NCBI GenBank assembly: GCA_027422505.1
Contig: JAPQWV010000332.1
Coordinates: forward strand, 124,001 to 188,000
Source of the DNA: Craterostigma plantagineum
Taxonomy: Eukaryota > Streptophyta > Magnoliopsida > Lamiales > Linderniaceae
Reading direction: 5' to 3'
DNA: 64,000 bases
Shown here: in pieces, positions 1 to 10,383 of the stretch
Layout of the letters: every line of letters begins with the position of its first letter
Position numbering within the stretch: position 1 is the stretch's first letter
Made by a program: the position numbers and the translations under genes
Notes under the pieces: model-generated
Seen by the model: only the letters and a program-made list of their open reading frames with translations
Database searches by the model: none
Told to the model about the DNA's origin: nothing

Positions 1-26
1 ATTATTATTATTATTATTATTATTAT
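1..26. repeat. (ATT)n microsatellite at window edge
   Basis: Uninterrupted ATT trinucleotide repeat running into the left window boundary, so its full length is unknown. Confidence 0.95.
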
Positions 27-189
27 CGATGGACCTTGAAATTATAAGTAAATCAACCATTTTCCCTGTGGAGACGATCCCTACTGTCGCTATACTCGTG
101 TTTAGTGAATAAAGGTAATTAATTTATTTTTGGCCGTTTTCGACGCGACCAGCATGCGAAGGCAAAATTCCCACGGTGAACCATCATCG

Positions 190-793
190 TCAGGATCCGA
201 GGCTATTGGGACGAGGAATCCCCGGTCAAGATGGGGACGAGGAGTTGACGGTGATTCCCCGTTGGTGAAAGAGCGGGGGCGGGATGGGGATAGTAATAAT
301 GTTTCCCACCCATCACTGGCCCCGAACTCGGCCCCGTTTGAATCAAATGGAGATTCAACATTCCCCGATTCGATTTATTATTAAATACCATGAAAAACTA
401 ATTTGAATCAAGAATTCTTAAAGACAATCCATTTATATTGAAGATCGTATTTAAAAGAAAAAAAAATGTACTTCCAATATATGTCTTCACAATATACTCA
501 TATTTCAGTCACATATTATTTTCAATTTTGATAGTGTAATATCATATTTTACGTATTAATTTGTCTATGTTACTTAGTCTATATTGTTTGTTGCAAAAAA
601 TTAATTTATTGGATATACATGAATATGGGGAACCCAAATCCCCCACGGGGAACCCGATTCCTGAACGATGCTTATCCATCCCCGAACCAATTCATTATAA
701 GCGGTGAATTAGTGGGGACGGTATTAAGAAAGGGAATTTGGTTGGCGACGGTATGTCCATTACCAGCCCCGAACCCACCCATTGCCATCCCTA
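190..793. mobile_element. Degraded hAT-like MITE (GGGGA/CCCC-rich family)
   Basis: G- and C-rich blocks (repeated GGGGAAC, CCCCGAAC and similar) flank an AT-rich core. The right end, ATTGCCATCCCTA, is the inverse of the TAGGGATGGCAATGG-type terminus seen in the better preserved MITEs at 12758 and 38213. No matching left terminus or target duplication is visible, so this is a decayed or truncated copy. The apparent reading frames through it are compositional artefacts. Confidence 0.5.
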
Positions 794-795
794 TA

Positions 796-1375
796 TGAAG
801 AGTTGCAAAAACTACAGCAAATGACTCCTACAATTGAAATCAATCAACAATGTAGAGACTAACACCATGCTTTAGATCAATTATTAGTCCAAACCAAGCA
901 GCTTTCATCCAAGGGAGACAAAATATTGACAATGTGGTTCTTGCACATGAATGTCTTCATTTCATTAACTCTCGTAGGTCGGGGAAAAAGGGATTTATGG
1001 CTATTAAGCTCGATTTGACAAAAGCCTACGACAGAGTTGAATGGACTTTTGTCCTTAAAACTATGTCGAGGATGGGCTTTTGTGATACCTTTATTGACTG
1101 GATTAGGGTGTGCTTGAAGAAATGGTATCCCTAGTTGTTATGTTATCCCTTCTCAAGGTATCAGGCAAGGCGACCCCAATTCCCCATCTCATTATATCTG
1201 AAAGCCTTTCCAATAAATTGGCCAACAACGGGAAATACAAAGGCATACAACTCAACCGCGAGGGACCTGTAATCACACATCTCCTTTTTGCTGACAATTT
1301 TCTTTTATTTTGTGAAGCAAGCTCTACCCCACGATTTCGATGCGTGCTTCGTGGATATTCAGATGCTTGAAATGG
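796..1375 (+). pseudogene. LINE (non-LTR) reverse transcriptase fragment
   Basis: Translation gives a plant LINE-type RVT_1 domain: an AAFIQGRQ block near 897, then GFMAIKLDLTKAYDRVEW (about 993-1045) with the first catalytic aspartate, and after a frame change a HLLFADNFLLFCEA block (about 1279-1322) in the place of the usual FADD box. The second catalytic aspartate of FADD is replaced by N, and the frame breaks near 1110-1160. The reading ends around 1370 with no endonuclease or RNase H part. This is a dead fragment of a retrotransposon and not a host gene. Confidence 0.8.
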
Positions 1376-1439
1376 ACGGGTGAGTTAGCGTTTTTCTAAC
1401 ACCACGCTTCAGTTCTCTCGCTCTATTTGTGTTGCAAAA

Positions 1440-1715
1440 AGAAAAATCGGCAATATATAGTTACAGTTACCTATTTGCTTGTCGACTCCAAAGGTTCGAG
1501 GCGACTAGGCTCATTCGAGAAATGGAAAGCCAGGAGAACATTGGGAAAAGAGAGTGGCACTTGCCTATACTAGCGATGACCGCCGCGTAATCCACGCAAC
1601 GTTAGACGAGTGTCTTAAGTGCGGAATGGATGGACCGGCTAAGTTCTTCGAATCGAACCCATAACCACACTTGAGATCACGATACTTATATACTTAGCCA
1701 GTGATTTTTTGGTAT
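1440..1715 (-). mobile_element. Possible tRNA-derived SINE
   Basis: Read on the minus strand from about 1707, the sequence TGGCTAAGTATATAAG resembles a pol III A box. About 35 bases on is GGGTTCGATTCG, a good B box. Roughly 200 bases of unrelated body follow. No poly-A tail or target duplication was identified, so the ends are approximate and the call is tentative. Confidence 0.3.
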
Positions 1716-2082
1716 AAGCTCACGGACGAATAATTATTCGCCGGGCATCGGCTAACCGAACTTGATTGAGGTGAGACTGTAATTTCTTTTCCCCATTTGA
1801 GTAAATTCTAGTCTTGAAAAAGGAAGAAAAATCGGAAAGACGCACAGAAACAGCAAATCTTGTATGTTTCGCCTAAAGAGTTGGCAACAGCAAATCTTGG
1901 AAGCACAGAAACTTTATTTTTATTACAAACACTCGAGCAGTTTTCTTGGAAATATAACATATAAAATTGAAAGGTGACTTACTTCCTTCAAGGTTAACAT
2001 TTTAGGAAAAACAGTCACTCAACAAGTTTACAACATCGAACAAACGAAAACGTACAAGAACAGAGTAAAAATGCACTTACTT

Positions 2083-3403
2083 CTAACGATGAGTAGCGCC
2101 CAAAAGCGCGAGGAGAAATGTTCTGTAATGGCTCGAAGTTTCGTCGTGAACGGCGTCGTTGAGCGACTTCCCATACTTCTTTTGGTACTCTGCTTTTATA
2201 TACTGCATATCGATCTCTGCCCTCGTCACAATTACTCTGATGAGCGTCGTATCTTCAGTTCCCATCCCCTTCATCGCCTTATGAAGCACCTTAGCAAAAT
2301 ACTTGGCGGGATTCACAGCGCAGCGCAGAATAGTCAATAGGGCGAACTCGAAATTTCCCGACGTTTCTTTCTTCACAGCCTAAACAAGAAGAACGATCGA
2401 TCGTTCAGACAATAAACCCATAATGTTAGAACAGTTGCATAAGCAGAGTATTACCTTTTCCAGAGAGTTCCCATACATGTTATCGTATGCAGAAGCAATA
2501 GCAGCCAACTGCGCCCCACTCCTCTCAGAAAAGATTCGTATGAATTTCTCCTCGTCGGTCCCTAACATCTTTTCCCCGGCCTTGAAGAGAGACTTTGCAT
2601 CGTCGTGAGCCATTGCATTGTCTACCTCGAGACCTTCGTACCTCGATTTGCCGACATAAGCAAGCAGCAACTGGTATGAAGACAATGAGACAAAAGAGGA
2701 ATTCAGACATAAAGAAAGCAAATAGAATCAGCCACACACTTCCTACTACGCAAATTAGCGAAAAAAGGGACCTTCTGTAGGTCACCGACAGGTTGATACT
2801 CGATATCTCGCTCGAGGTGAGTGTGGAAATGCGAATGGTAAATCTGCTTCATATACTGTATCTGGGAAGGAGTTCGAGAACATATAACCTCGGTAGCAGC
2901 TCTAAGATCGATATTATTGCCGGCCAACGATTCCCTAACTATGGTGGCGTCCCTCAGGCCAGGGTCGGGCATCCATAGCACGACAGCTCTCTGTAATAAT
3001 GATAATCACAGAGAAGAAGAAACACAGAAAACGCTTACTACAGATACAGTTTGTTACTGTAATACTAATACTACCTTGACATCGCCACTTAGTTCTTTCG
3101 ACAAACGCTTGGTGAGCTCTTCGGAGTACATAGCTCTGTACTCTTGTTCGATGAGGGAACGCTGCGTCGCGTCTCTGTGGGCGAGGATGTGGATAACTGC
3201 CTCAGTATCGCACCCAAAACCTATGAAAAAAAAAGGTAATTTCAGAACTACGCCAGCAAATTAATTCAGACATAAACTCCGAGGCAAACAACGTTTTACG
3301 CTGTGAACTGAAGGTAATAAAACTCACCCTTGAAAGCACGGTAGAGTTGTACGGCGTCGTCGCGGGGCGAAGTCAACACCGGCGGTATGCTCAGAGTCGC
3401 CAT
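2083..3403 (-). CDS. ANN5-like: Annexin (plant annexin D5-like), five exons
   Basis: Calcium-dependent phospholipid-binding protein; plant annexins act at membranes in Ca2+ signalling, secretion and stress. The model is complement(join(2083..2379, 2455..2670, 2772..2990, 3075..3220, 3328..3403)), with all junctions in phase, giving 317 residues (typical family length). It starts [19 protein letters not shown]. Annexin repeat 1 holds [12 protein letters not shown] (about residue 24 on). Repeat 4 holds [12 protein letters not shown] (about residue 256 on), which keeps the GxGT type II Ca2+ site, and the end is [13 protein letters not shown]. Repeats 2 and 3 lack clear GxGT sites, as is usual in plants. 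The donor after exon 3 is GTCCCT, unusually weak. Sequence memory favours the annexin D5 subgroup; the exact orthologue is inferred. Confidence 0.93.
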
Positions 3404-3530
3404 TTTTTTTTTCTCAACTTTCCCAAAATCAGATTGAAATCCGACTTCCGAGGACTCAACAGTCGATTACTTGTAATAAAAAGCAGCGTGGTGGGGTGGG
3501 AAAGCGCGTGGGGTGGAGAGGAATGAGAGT

Positions 3531-3768
3531 AAAATTGTGTGATTAATATTAGTTGCTTTCCTTCGACTACCGTTTACTTCGATTCAACTTTTTTGGAGCA
3601 TATATAATAATTCAATGATATGACGCGTTAGTCTTTAGAAATTTTTTCCAAAATTGTGTGATTAATATTAGTTGCTTTCCTTCAACACCGTTTACTTCGA
3701 TTCAACTTTTTTGGAGCATATATAATAATTCAATGATATGACGCGTTAGTCTTTAGAATTTTTTTCCA
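3531..3768. repeat. 119-bp tandem duplication upstream of the annexin gene
   Basis: Two nearly identical direct copies begin at 3531 and 3650 (period 119). Each contains AAAATTGTGTGATTAATATT and a later GGAGCATATATAATAATTC block. They differ by only a few bases, so the duplication is recent. It lies about 130-370 bases upstream of the annexin ATG on that gene's 5' side, so it duplicates a likely promoter segment including TATA-like TATATAATAA. Confidence 0.9.
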
Positions 3769-3867
3769 TCTTTTTTTCGGTATTTTTAATAAAATAAACA
3801 AAAAAATATTAAACATTAACGAAATAAACGTAAAAGGAAAAGCATTAATAAAATAGAAAATTTCGTA

Positions 3868-4255
3868 TGTATATTATACGAGTTACTAACTCGTACGAAA
3901 TTCATACGTTTTACTCGTGTGAGGTGGCCCGCTGACCTGACGTGGTAAAAAGTTGAAAAGTAACTCGTATGAATTTCTTACTGAGTTATAACTCGTATTA
4001 GATATATACGAGTTACTACACGTGGAACGTTGACCTGACGTGGCGAATAAAATTAGCTCGTAAATCGTATGATTTGAGTACGAGTTATAAATCGTATATT
4101 ATTCATACGAGTTACGAACGTGGCCGACCAACTTGCATGGCCATGCAGTGTCAGTACATAGTGGAAGTAACTCGTAAAAAATTCATACGAGTTACATGCG
4201 AGTGGTGCAATAATACACGTAACTCGTGTGTAAGACTTACGAATTATATTTCTAT
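3868..4255. repeat. Left subterminal ACTCGTA/TACGAGT repeat cluster of the MULE
   Basis: Just inside the left TIR are many copies of ACTCGTA and its complement TACGAGT, often paired as short inverted repeats such as AACTCGTATGAATTTCTTAC. A matching cluster lies inside the right TIR. Repeated subterminal motifs of this kind often bind transposase; that role is inferred here. Confidence 0.75.
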
Positions 4256-4318
4256 AAATACCCCCCATTTCGCTTTCTAAAACACAACACGAAAATCCAA
4301 CATAAAAACCCAACAAAA

Positions 4319-6245
4319 ATGGTGTCTAGTCGTGTACAAATCATAGTATATTTCGGCGGTGAAATAATTCAATCATCTGATTCTGTCGTCAGTTATAGTA
4401 TCCGTCCTATTGCGTATAGGCGGAGTCGCCGCAACACCAATTTTTCTGAGTTTACGTCATTGCTGTTCGAAATTACGGGTGCTGATAGCAGTCGTTTTTC
4501 GCTACTTGTCCAAGCCAAAAATGAATTCTTTCAACATTCCCGCATCTTTCATCAATTATTCCGAATCTCCAACGACAACGATTTACAATTTTTCATTCAT
4601 CCTGATTCGGAGAACAATTGTGTTGAGGTTTTTGTTGAACTAGTTGAAAATTCAAGTTTTGATTTGAACGAAGAGCCTCATCGGAATTTTGAAGTTGGTT
4701 CTTCGAGTTATGCCTGTCCGGATTTTCCCGACATCGTCTCAGTGACGGCAGGGTTCAGTAATGTTTCTCGGGAGATGCCGGAGGTTGGTGTTCCATTCAA
4801 TATGCCGGTATCCGGCTCAGAACCGGAGCCAGATTTCGTGCCTGAAGCAGAGGAGGACGTTGATGTTAGTGATTCGGAAGCGGACGACGAGGACCCACTG
4901 TCGGAGTTACCCAACCCCGACGAGGACGACGAGAACGACGACGACGATGCGCCAGATGATACCACTCCGCTGGACTCAGCTGCTCCAACGCTTTTTCAGT
5001 CCGTCCCATTTTTTCAAACGTACCAAATGCCACCTCCTAGTGGTGACGACTACGGTGGTTATGGGGAGTTTTACGACAGAGATAACCCTATGTTTTGTCG
5101 AGGTATGATTTTTCAAAGTAAAAAGCATTTACAACGTGCCGCGACGATTTTTCGATCAGGGTTGCTAGACGCGAGTATCACGTCAACGAGAGCAGCAACA
5201 CACGTTGGAGTGTCCAATGTAATCATACGTCTGATTGCCCATGGAGACTGAGGGCATCCTTCAAGCCCAAAAAAGGTTACTGGTCTGTTACAAAATTTGA
5301 AGGACCACACAATTGCTATATGACTGAGCTGGCGAGCACACACCGTAATATCGGTAGAAATTTTATTGCTGATATGTTGGTTGGAACCGTGAAAATCGAT
5401 CCGCAATTCCTACCCAAGAACGTCCAACAACTTGTGAAAGATAAATATGGCTACGACATCTACATTCTAGATTGGCATGGTCTGAAAAGAGCGATGAAAA
5501 ATGTTTACGGTACGTGGGAAGACTCTGTTACCAAACTCCCAACATTTATGAAGGCGTTGCAGCATTACAATCCAGGAACAATCGTGAGATGGCTGAATCT
5601 GCAGACAGAGAGCCATGGACACTTCGTGTTGGGGTATGTATTTTGGGCTTTTAAACCGAGCATCGATGGCTTCAAACATTGTCGAAGAGTTGTATGTGTC
5701 GATGGTACGCATTTATACTCCAAATATAGACACAAATTACTAATTGCTACGTCGCTGGACGCCAACCAAAACGTCTTTCCCCTGGCGTTTGCCATTGTCA
5801 CGGAAGAAAGTACGCACTCATGGACGTGGTTCCTTACTAATTTGTACTTATTTGTTCTAAAGGAACAATCGGTTTGTCTTATTTCGGATCGTCACCCAGG
5901 TATTTAATATTAGTAATGTAATTTACTCGTTATTTTTGTAAAATCAGTTACTTTTAGTGGCGTATATGGTGTGTACAGGTCTTACGGGAACAGTAGAAGC
6001 CACTGAATTCTTTCGTCCACCAAATGGAGTGCATCGCTTCTGTCTTCGTCATGTAAAGTCAAACTTCTACAAAAAATTCAAGGATCAGCAATTGAAGGAT
6101 CTATGCCATAGAGCCGGTACTGCGCCAACATTGGATAAATTCGATCGCGTAATGGCTCCAGATTGCGCAAATTAATGAACGAGCGAAGCCTTGGTTAGAA
6201 AAAGTAGGGGTCGAGCAGTGGACGCTCGCACACGACGGCGGTTTT
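4319..6245 (+). pseudogene. MURA-type MULE transposase, frameshifted
   Basis: The reading starts at ATG 4319 (MVSSRVQIIVYFGGEII), a MuDR plant N-terminal domain followed by a strongly acidic linker (DEDDENDDDDAPDD, about residues 200-220). Near 5165-5175 the frame shifts. The catalytic part then runs to about 5907, with CVDGTHLYSKYRHKLLIATS (first DDE aspartate) and LISDRHPGI (second aspartate). A 40-50 bp intron-like gap (GTATTT near 5900 to AG near 5946) precedes GVHRFCLRHVKSNFYKKF. A further one-base shift near 6163 and a TAA microsatellite at 6249 remove the C-terminal zinc-finger region. It is inactive as it stands; it would have catalysed cut-and-paste transposition of the element. Confidence 0.88.
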
Positions 6246-6248
6246 CAG

Positions 6249-6254
6249 TAATAA

Positions 6255-6294
<40 letters not shown>

Positions 6295-6520
6295 GGGGAA
6301 TAATAATAATAATACTAATAATAATCGGTTTAAAATAATAATAATAAATAGTGATAATAATAATAATACTAATAATAACAATAATAATACTAATAATCAT
6401 AATCATAACCGGTTTAAAATAATAATAATAAATAATAATAATAATAAATAATAATAATAATAAGTAATAATAATAATAAATAATAATAACTAATAATAAT
6501 AAATAAATATATAAATTGAA
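6249..6520. repeat. (TAA/AAT)n microsatellite inside the MULE
   Basis: About 270 bases of imperfect ATA-ATA trinucleotide repeat broken by GGTTTAAAATAATA units. It follows directly on the transposase reading frame (GGCGGTTTTCAG), where coding sequence for the transposase C-terminus would be expected. The long N- or I-rich translations through it are meaningless. Confidence 0.95.
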
Positions 6521-6630
6521 TAATAATAAAACTACAGTAATAACAAAAAAAGTTGTTAATAAGATTAATAAGTAATGCAAAATATAATAATAGTCATTAC
6601 AAAATAAAATATAACATTTCACATAAAGAT

Positions 6631-8814
6631 CTATCGGCCATGATGAGCCAAATGACCGCCGGTCCCACAACGAGCTGGCCTACGTACTCTGTTTCCTCGA
6701 CGGTTACCTTGCTCCGCATCATCAGCCAGACTTCGAGATCGTCGAGGCCGTGGTGAAGGTGTCATAAACGCCTAAAATGTAGCCACCATTTTTTAATTTT
6801 CGTAAATAATTTAAGGGCTAACAAATTAAATTAATTTAATATACCTGATGGTCCATATACTGCGGCTGTGAGCTGTGTTGGCCGGCAGATGACTGGAAGA
6901 AGGGCGAAAAATCGTCAAAGAAAGACGGGTTTACAACTTCGTGCACCTGAGATGTTCCGACCTCTTGCATGTGAGATGTGCCGGGCTCAATTACGTGAGA
7001 TGTGCCGGGCTCATGCCCGTGAGATGTGTCGGGCTCATGCACGTGAGATGTGCCGGCCTCATTAGTCCTTCGCACTTGGCGGTGCGAAATGAACATATTA
7101 TCCATTTGCTCCAGCAAATGGATCGACTGGTCATAGTTGCCACTCCTTGCGTAACATAGGCTGTCGTGAACCCCGCGTTCCTGTTCGTGACATGCGCAAA
7201 TTATATCATTTGAGATATTGTCGAAATAACATTAATAAATAAATTAACTTACGATGGTCGACATAAATACTGCATCCCCCATCTGGAAGCCCGTGACATC
7301 TGCACCGCATGTGGAGAAATGTAGAGGCGAGTGATTCGATGAAACCATTCGTAATATCCATCCTCCACCGACACGAGTGCAGTCGTGGGAGGACCATGAA
7401 CGACGTTCTCCTCTCGGTCCTCCCATAGTCCAATCCAGTTCGCATGATGCGTCCTCCAATCCATCCCCGCCCGCTGTCGACGCTTGTACGTATGGAGATT
7501 GGTATCTCGATACGGCGGCGTAACGGGAATCCCTTGGATGATTCCAAACTGTCGAAGTACCCGTTCGGGGTAATGCCACTCCACGATATTGAAGAAGATG
7601 AGAGGACACCTCGATCGACAGGCGACCGGTAAGCATTGGGGAGGAAGTGCGACAATCTCCGGAAGCGTCATATCATACGGCTCCCATACAAATTGATGTG
7701 CTCGTAGGCGATCAAAGCACTCGCGGATGGTGCGTATGTTCGAGTTTGTCGATGTCGTATGATCGTATAACGCGTTCCACCTCTCGTATATTTGCACAAC
7801 ATTTATAAATGTAACAAGGAAAAAATTAACAACTTTATGGACGACCATACCTCGCAGCATGTGGCGGGATCGGTAACTCTATCCCGTCGACTAAACTGGG
7901 CTCCATGGCGATACGATGAATCTCACGATGTGGCTGAAACGGCAGAATCCTCACGTATGCCCATGCCTAAAACAAATCACATGTTATAATTAATTTTTAA
8001 AAAATAACTCAGAGGCTACTCAAAGTGTCTATATAATTACCTGCAACAGCCGTAGGGGTCCGCCTATATTAAGCTTTTTCGGCTCGCATGCCGAACAGAG
8101 CTCTCTGTACAGGAACGCTAGGACCGCACTACCCCAACTAAACGTGGCCACCTCATCAATATCCTCCAACAACTGAAGGTAGGTCAACGAAACGGTGCTC
8201 GCGCTATAGTCGGGGAACATCACCGCACCAAATAGCAGCATCGCATATCCCCTCGCTGAACACTCAACTTCTTCCTCGTCACTATCATCCGAAATCGGAT
8301 GGGCCAACAACCAATTCTCTAACGACTTCATCGAAAGCGATGACCCGTTAATTTTCTCAGCAGGCGGTCTAAAACCTAGCAACCGCTCTGACTCGTCCAT
8401 CCACTGTGTGACCGTCCTCGGTTGGATCACACCGGACACACAACTACCGTCTACAGGCAAACCCCACAAAATTCCTACGTCCTCTAAAGTGACGGTCGCC
8501 TCCCCGACAAAAAAATGAAACGTATGGGTCTCCTTCCTCCAACGCTCTACTAATGCTGTAATCAAATGAGGGTCAACCCTCTGTGACATACAGCTGTAGA
8601 CGCTGTATAGACCCATATCGTTCAACTTATCTAACAAGCGACCGTGTAGAACATTCGGTGCTTCTCTAGTACCCCATACCACATTTTCTAAGGACCTAAT
8701 TTTAATAGTCTTATCTATCGCACCCTGGTCTAACAATAAATCACTACTACGGTGATTTGACTGCATCGTCAACACCGAACTATCAAAATGCCCGTAAGAC
8801 GAATCCAAATTCAT
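6631..8814 (-). CDS. Plant mobile domain (PMD/MAIN-like) protein inside the MULE
   Basis: Exons on the minus strand: 8041..8814, 7851..7966, 7253..7780, about 6845..7200, and 6631..6771. The start is ATG 8814 (MNLDSSYGHFDSSVLTMQ). The PMD core is clear: SCMSQRVDPHLITALVERW, then TFHFFVGEATVTLEDVGILW with the typical GLPVDG turn, FSWGSAVLAFLYRELC, then AWAYVRILPFQP in exon 2, and WEPYDMTLPEIVALPPQC in exon 3. The tail carries repeated EPGTSH units and an arginine-rich CGTGGH end. Host PMD proteins (MAIN, MAIL1) are nuclear and act in silencing and genome stability, and PMD genes are known inside transposons. The exon 3/4 junction lacks an in-phase AG acceptor, so this copy may be defective. 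Confidence 0.82.
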
Positions 8815-8939
8815 TCTACAGTAAAAAAACGAAACCAAACAAATCAATAAAATAAAAAATAATGTAACAAATAGGCGTATTTCGGAATAATAAATTGGTA
8901 CCTAACCCGAGGTGTATTTCGGTTCGTCGCGAGGCGTAG

Positions 8940-9370
8940 TGTCGCTCCTAGTGGTCGTCGAGTTGGCGGCGGGTCGCGGCGGAGTTGGTTGTCGAGGCGG
9001 CGGCGGCGGCGAGCAGAGGAGTATGGCGGCAGCTCCAGGCGGCGTCTAGGAGGAGGAGGCGGCGGCGGCTCACGGCGAGCGCGTCAAAAAGTTGATGATG
9101 GCAGCGGCGTCGAGGCGGGCGACGTCGAGGCGGGCTGCGTCAAGGAAGTCGGCGTCGAGGAGGCTGCGGCGAGGCGGGGCGGCGTCGTAAAGATGGCGGC
9201 GGCGTCGGCGAGGTGCGAGGCAGAAGATGGCGGCGGCGAGGCGGGGCGGCGTCAAGCAGAAGATGGCGGCGGCGTCGAGGCGGCGGCAGCGTCGAGGAGG
9301 CAGCGGCGACGGCGTCGAGGAGCGGCGGTGTCGAGGGCGACTCTTCGTCTTCTTCGTCTGTGTCGTCGTC
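8940..9370. repeat. GC-rich GGCGGCGTCGAGG minisatellite/CpG-rich tract
   Basis: A run of GGCGGC, GTCGAGG and GAGGCGGGGCGGCGTC units, including two copies of a block with GCAGAAGATGGCGGCGGCG (about 9221-9270). It is CpG-dense and lies upstream of the PMD gene start, just inside the right subterminal region of the MULE. It may act as promoter DNA for that gene. Arg/Gly/Ala-rich translations are compositional. Confidence 0.8.
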
Positions 9371-9394
9371 GTCGTCGGTTAGATCTGAGTTATT

Positions 9395-9544
9395 TAAACC
9401 AGATCTAACTCGTATGAATTTCTTACGAGTTACGAGTTGTAACTCGTAAGAAATTCATACGATTTACGCCAGCTCAATGAATGCCAACTTGGCAAATTAA
9501 CTCGTATCAATTATTTACGAATTACGTATCTCGTACAAACTTCT
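9395..9544. repeat. Right subterminal TACGAGT repeat cluster of the MULE
   Basis: Short inverted repeats of AACTCGTATGAATTTCTTAC and its complement, matching the cluster inside the left TIR and abutting the right TIR at 9545. Confidence 0.75.
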
Positions 9545-9662
9545 TACGAAATTTTCTATTTTATTAATGCTTTTCCTTTTACGTTTATTTCGTTAATGTT
9601 TAATATTTTTTTGTTTATTTTATTAAAAATACCCTTTTTTTCTCTATGATTTTTTTCCCTAG

Positions 9663-9955
9663 GTATCCCAACAGCCTGACTATGGGCTAGCCCGCCAGCC
9701 GTTGGCTCTTTTTAACTGCCACACAGACTTGGCGAGGGCTATTTGCGTGCCACACTCCAGTGGTGGAGCTAATCCTCGGGGCCAGATGGACACGTCCCAA
9801 ACCCATCTGGGCTTCGATAGTCATAAGTTATAACCCCAATGAGAATTTTCCAAAGTCATGTGGGACGTAGGGTTCGAACCCCTGACCTCCTAGTCACATG
9901 ACCTTTAGGGCCTCCCCCTCAGCCAGTAGGGCTAAGAGGTCATCGGCTTTTTTTT
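9663..9955 (-). mobile_element. Possible tRNA-derived SINE
   Basis: On the minus strand, GGGGTTCGAACCC (about 9872-9882 on the plus strand) is a good pol III B box. A TGGCTGAGGGG-like A box lies some 45 bases upstream. About 200 bases of body end in a T/A-rich stretch beside the MULE. No clear target duplication. It is not a tRNA gene: no cloverleaf can be drawn. Confidence 0.35.
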
Positions 9956-10383
9956 TTCATATGATTGATTGGAGTCTAACCACCAACGATATCTTTCTAT
10001 TTTATTAACGGAGAGAGACATATAGTAACTGCTCCCAAATTGATTTGGTGTGTCAGCCACAAATTACAATTCCACCCTAATTTTAAATTAGTCATCATTA
10101 CATCCTTAAAATCAATTTTTAATTCTTAAAAAATATAAAATTAATTCCAACATTATAATTTCACCTATTAAAATTTAAAATATAAAGTAATATTATATAT
10201 TTATATAGTCAAGCACACACATCAGGTTTGCCAAAACTAGTTTGTTTAATGGTCTTTGCGTATGAACAAACGATCTCAGAGTCTAGTACCAACTAGTTGA
10301 TATTAGCAATATATCTCCACCATAATTATGGCAATGATTTACGCCATGATTTACCCGATCATTGATATCAATTATCATTATAC
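9956..10383. other. AT-rich intergenic DNA, no gene seen
   Basis: No coding signal. The right half (from about 10230) contains short near-palindromes such as TTGATATCAATTATCATT and may include decayed LTR sequence of the copia element that follows, but no LTR pair could be defined. Confidence 0.5.

Larger units (their letters stand above)
3779..9633. mobile_element. Mutator-like element (MULE) with 89-bp perfect TIRs
   Basis: Bases 3779-3867 and 9545-9633 are perfect inverted copies, starting GGTATTTTTAATAAAATAAA. They are flanked by an identical 9-bp target duplication C-TTTTTTT-C (3770-3778 and 9634-9642), as expected for Mutator. The 5,855-bp interior holds a broken MURA-type transposase on the plus strand and a plant-mobile-domain gene on the minus strand, converging on a TAA microsatellite. 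Perfect TIRs suggest recent movement, although the transposase is now frameshifted. Confidence 0.95.

Noticed and set aside
2071..3264. Plus-strand open frames opposite the annexin
   Set aside because: Each overlaps an annexin exon in antisense and contains no recognisable family; the minus-strand exons join in phase into a full annexin.
4708..4965. Serine/glycine-rich minus-strand frame
   Set aside because: Antisense shadow of the acidic linker of the MULE transposase.
6172..6670. Long leucine-, isoleucine- or asparagine-rich reading frames
   Set aside because: They are translations of the TAA microsatellite and have no start, splice or domain context.
8989..9449. Arg/Gly/Ala-rich open frames on both strands
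   Set aside because: They arise from the GGCGGCGTC minisatellite; no domain, and the reverse frames are equally open.
9860..9885. tRNA gene suggested by GGTTCGAACCC
   Set aside because: Only A/B-box-like promoter motifs are seen; acceptor stem and anticodon arm cannot be formed, so a SINE-type origin is likelier.
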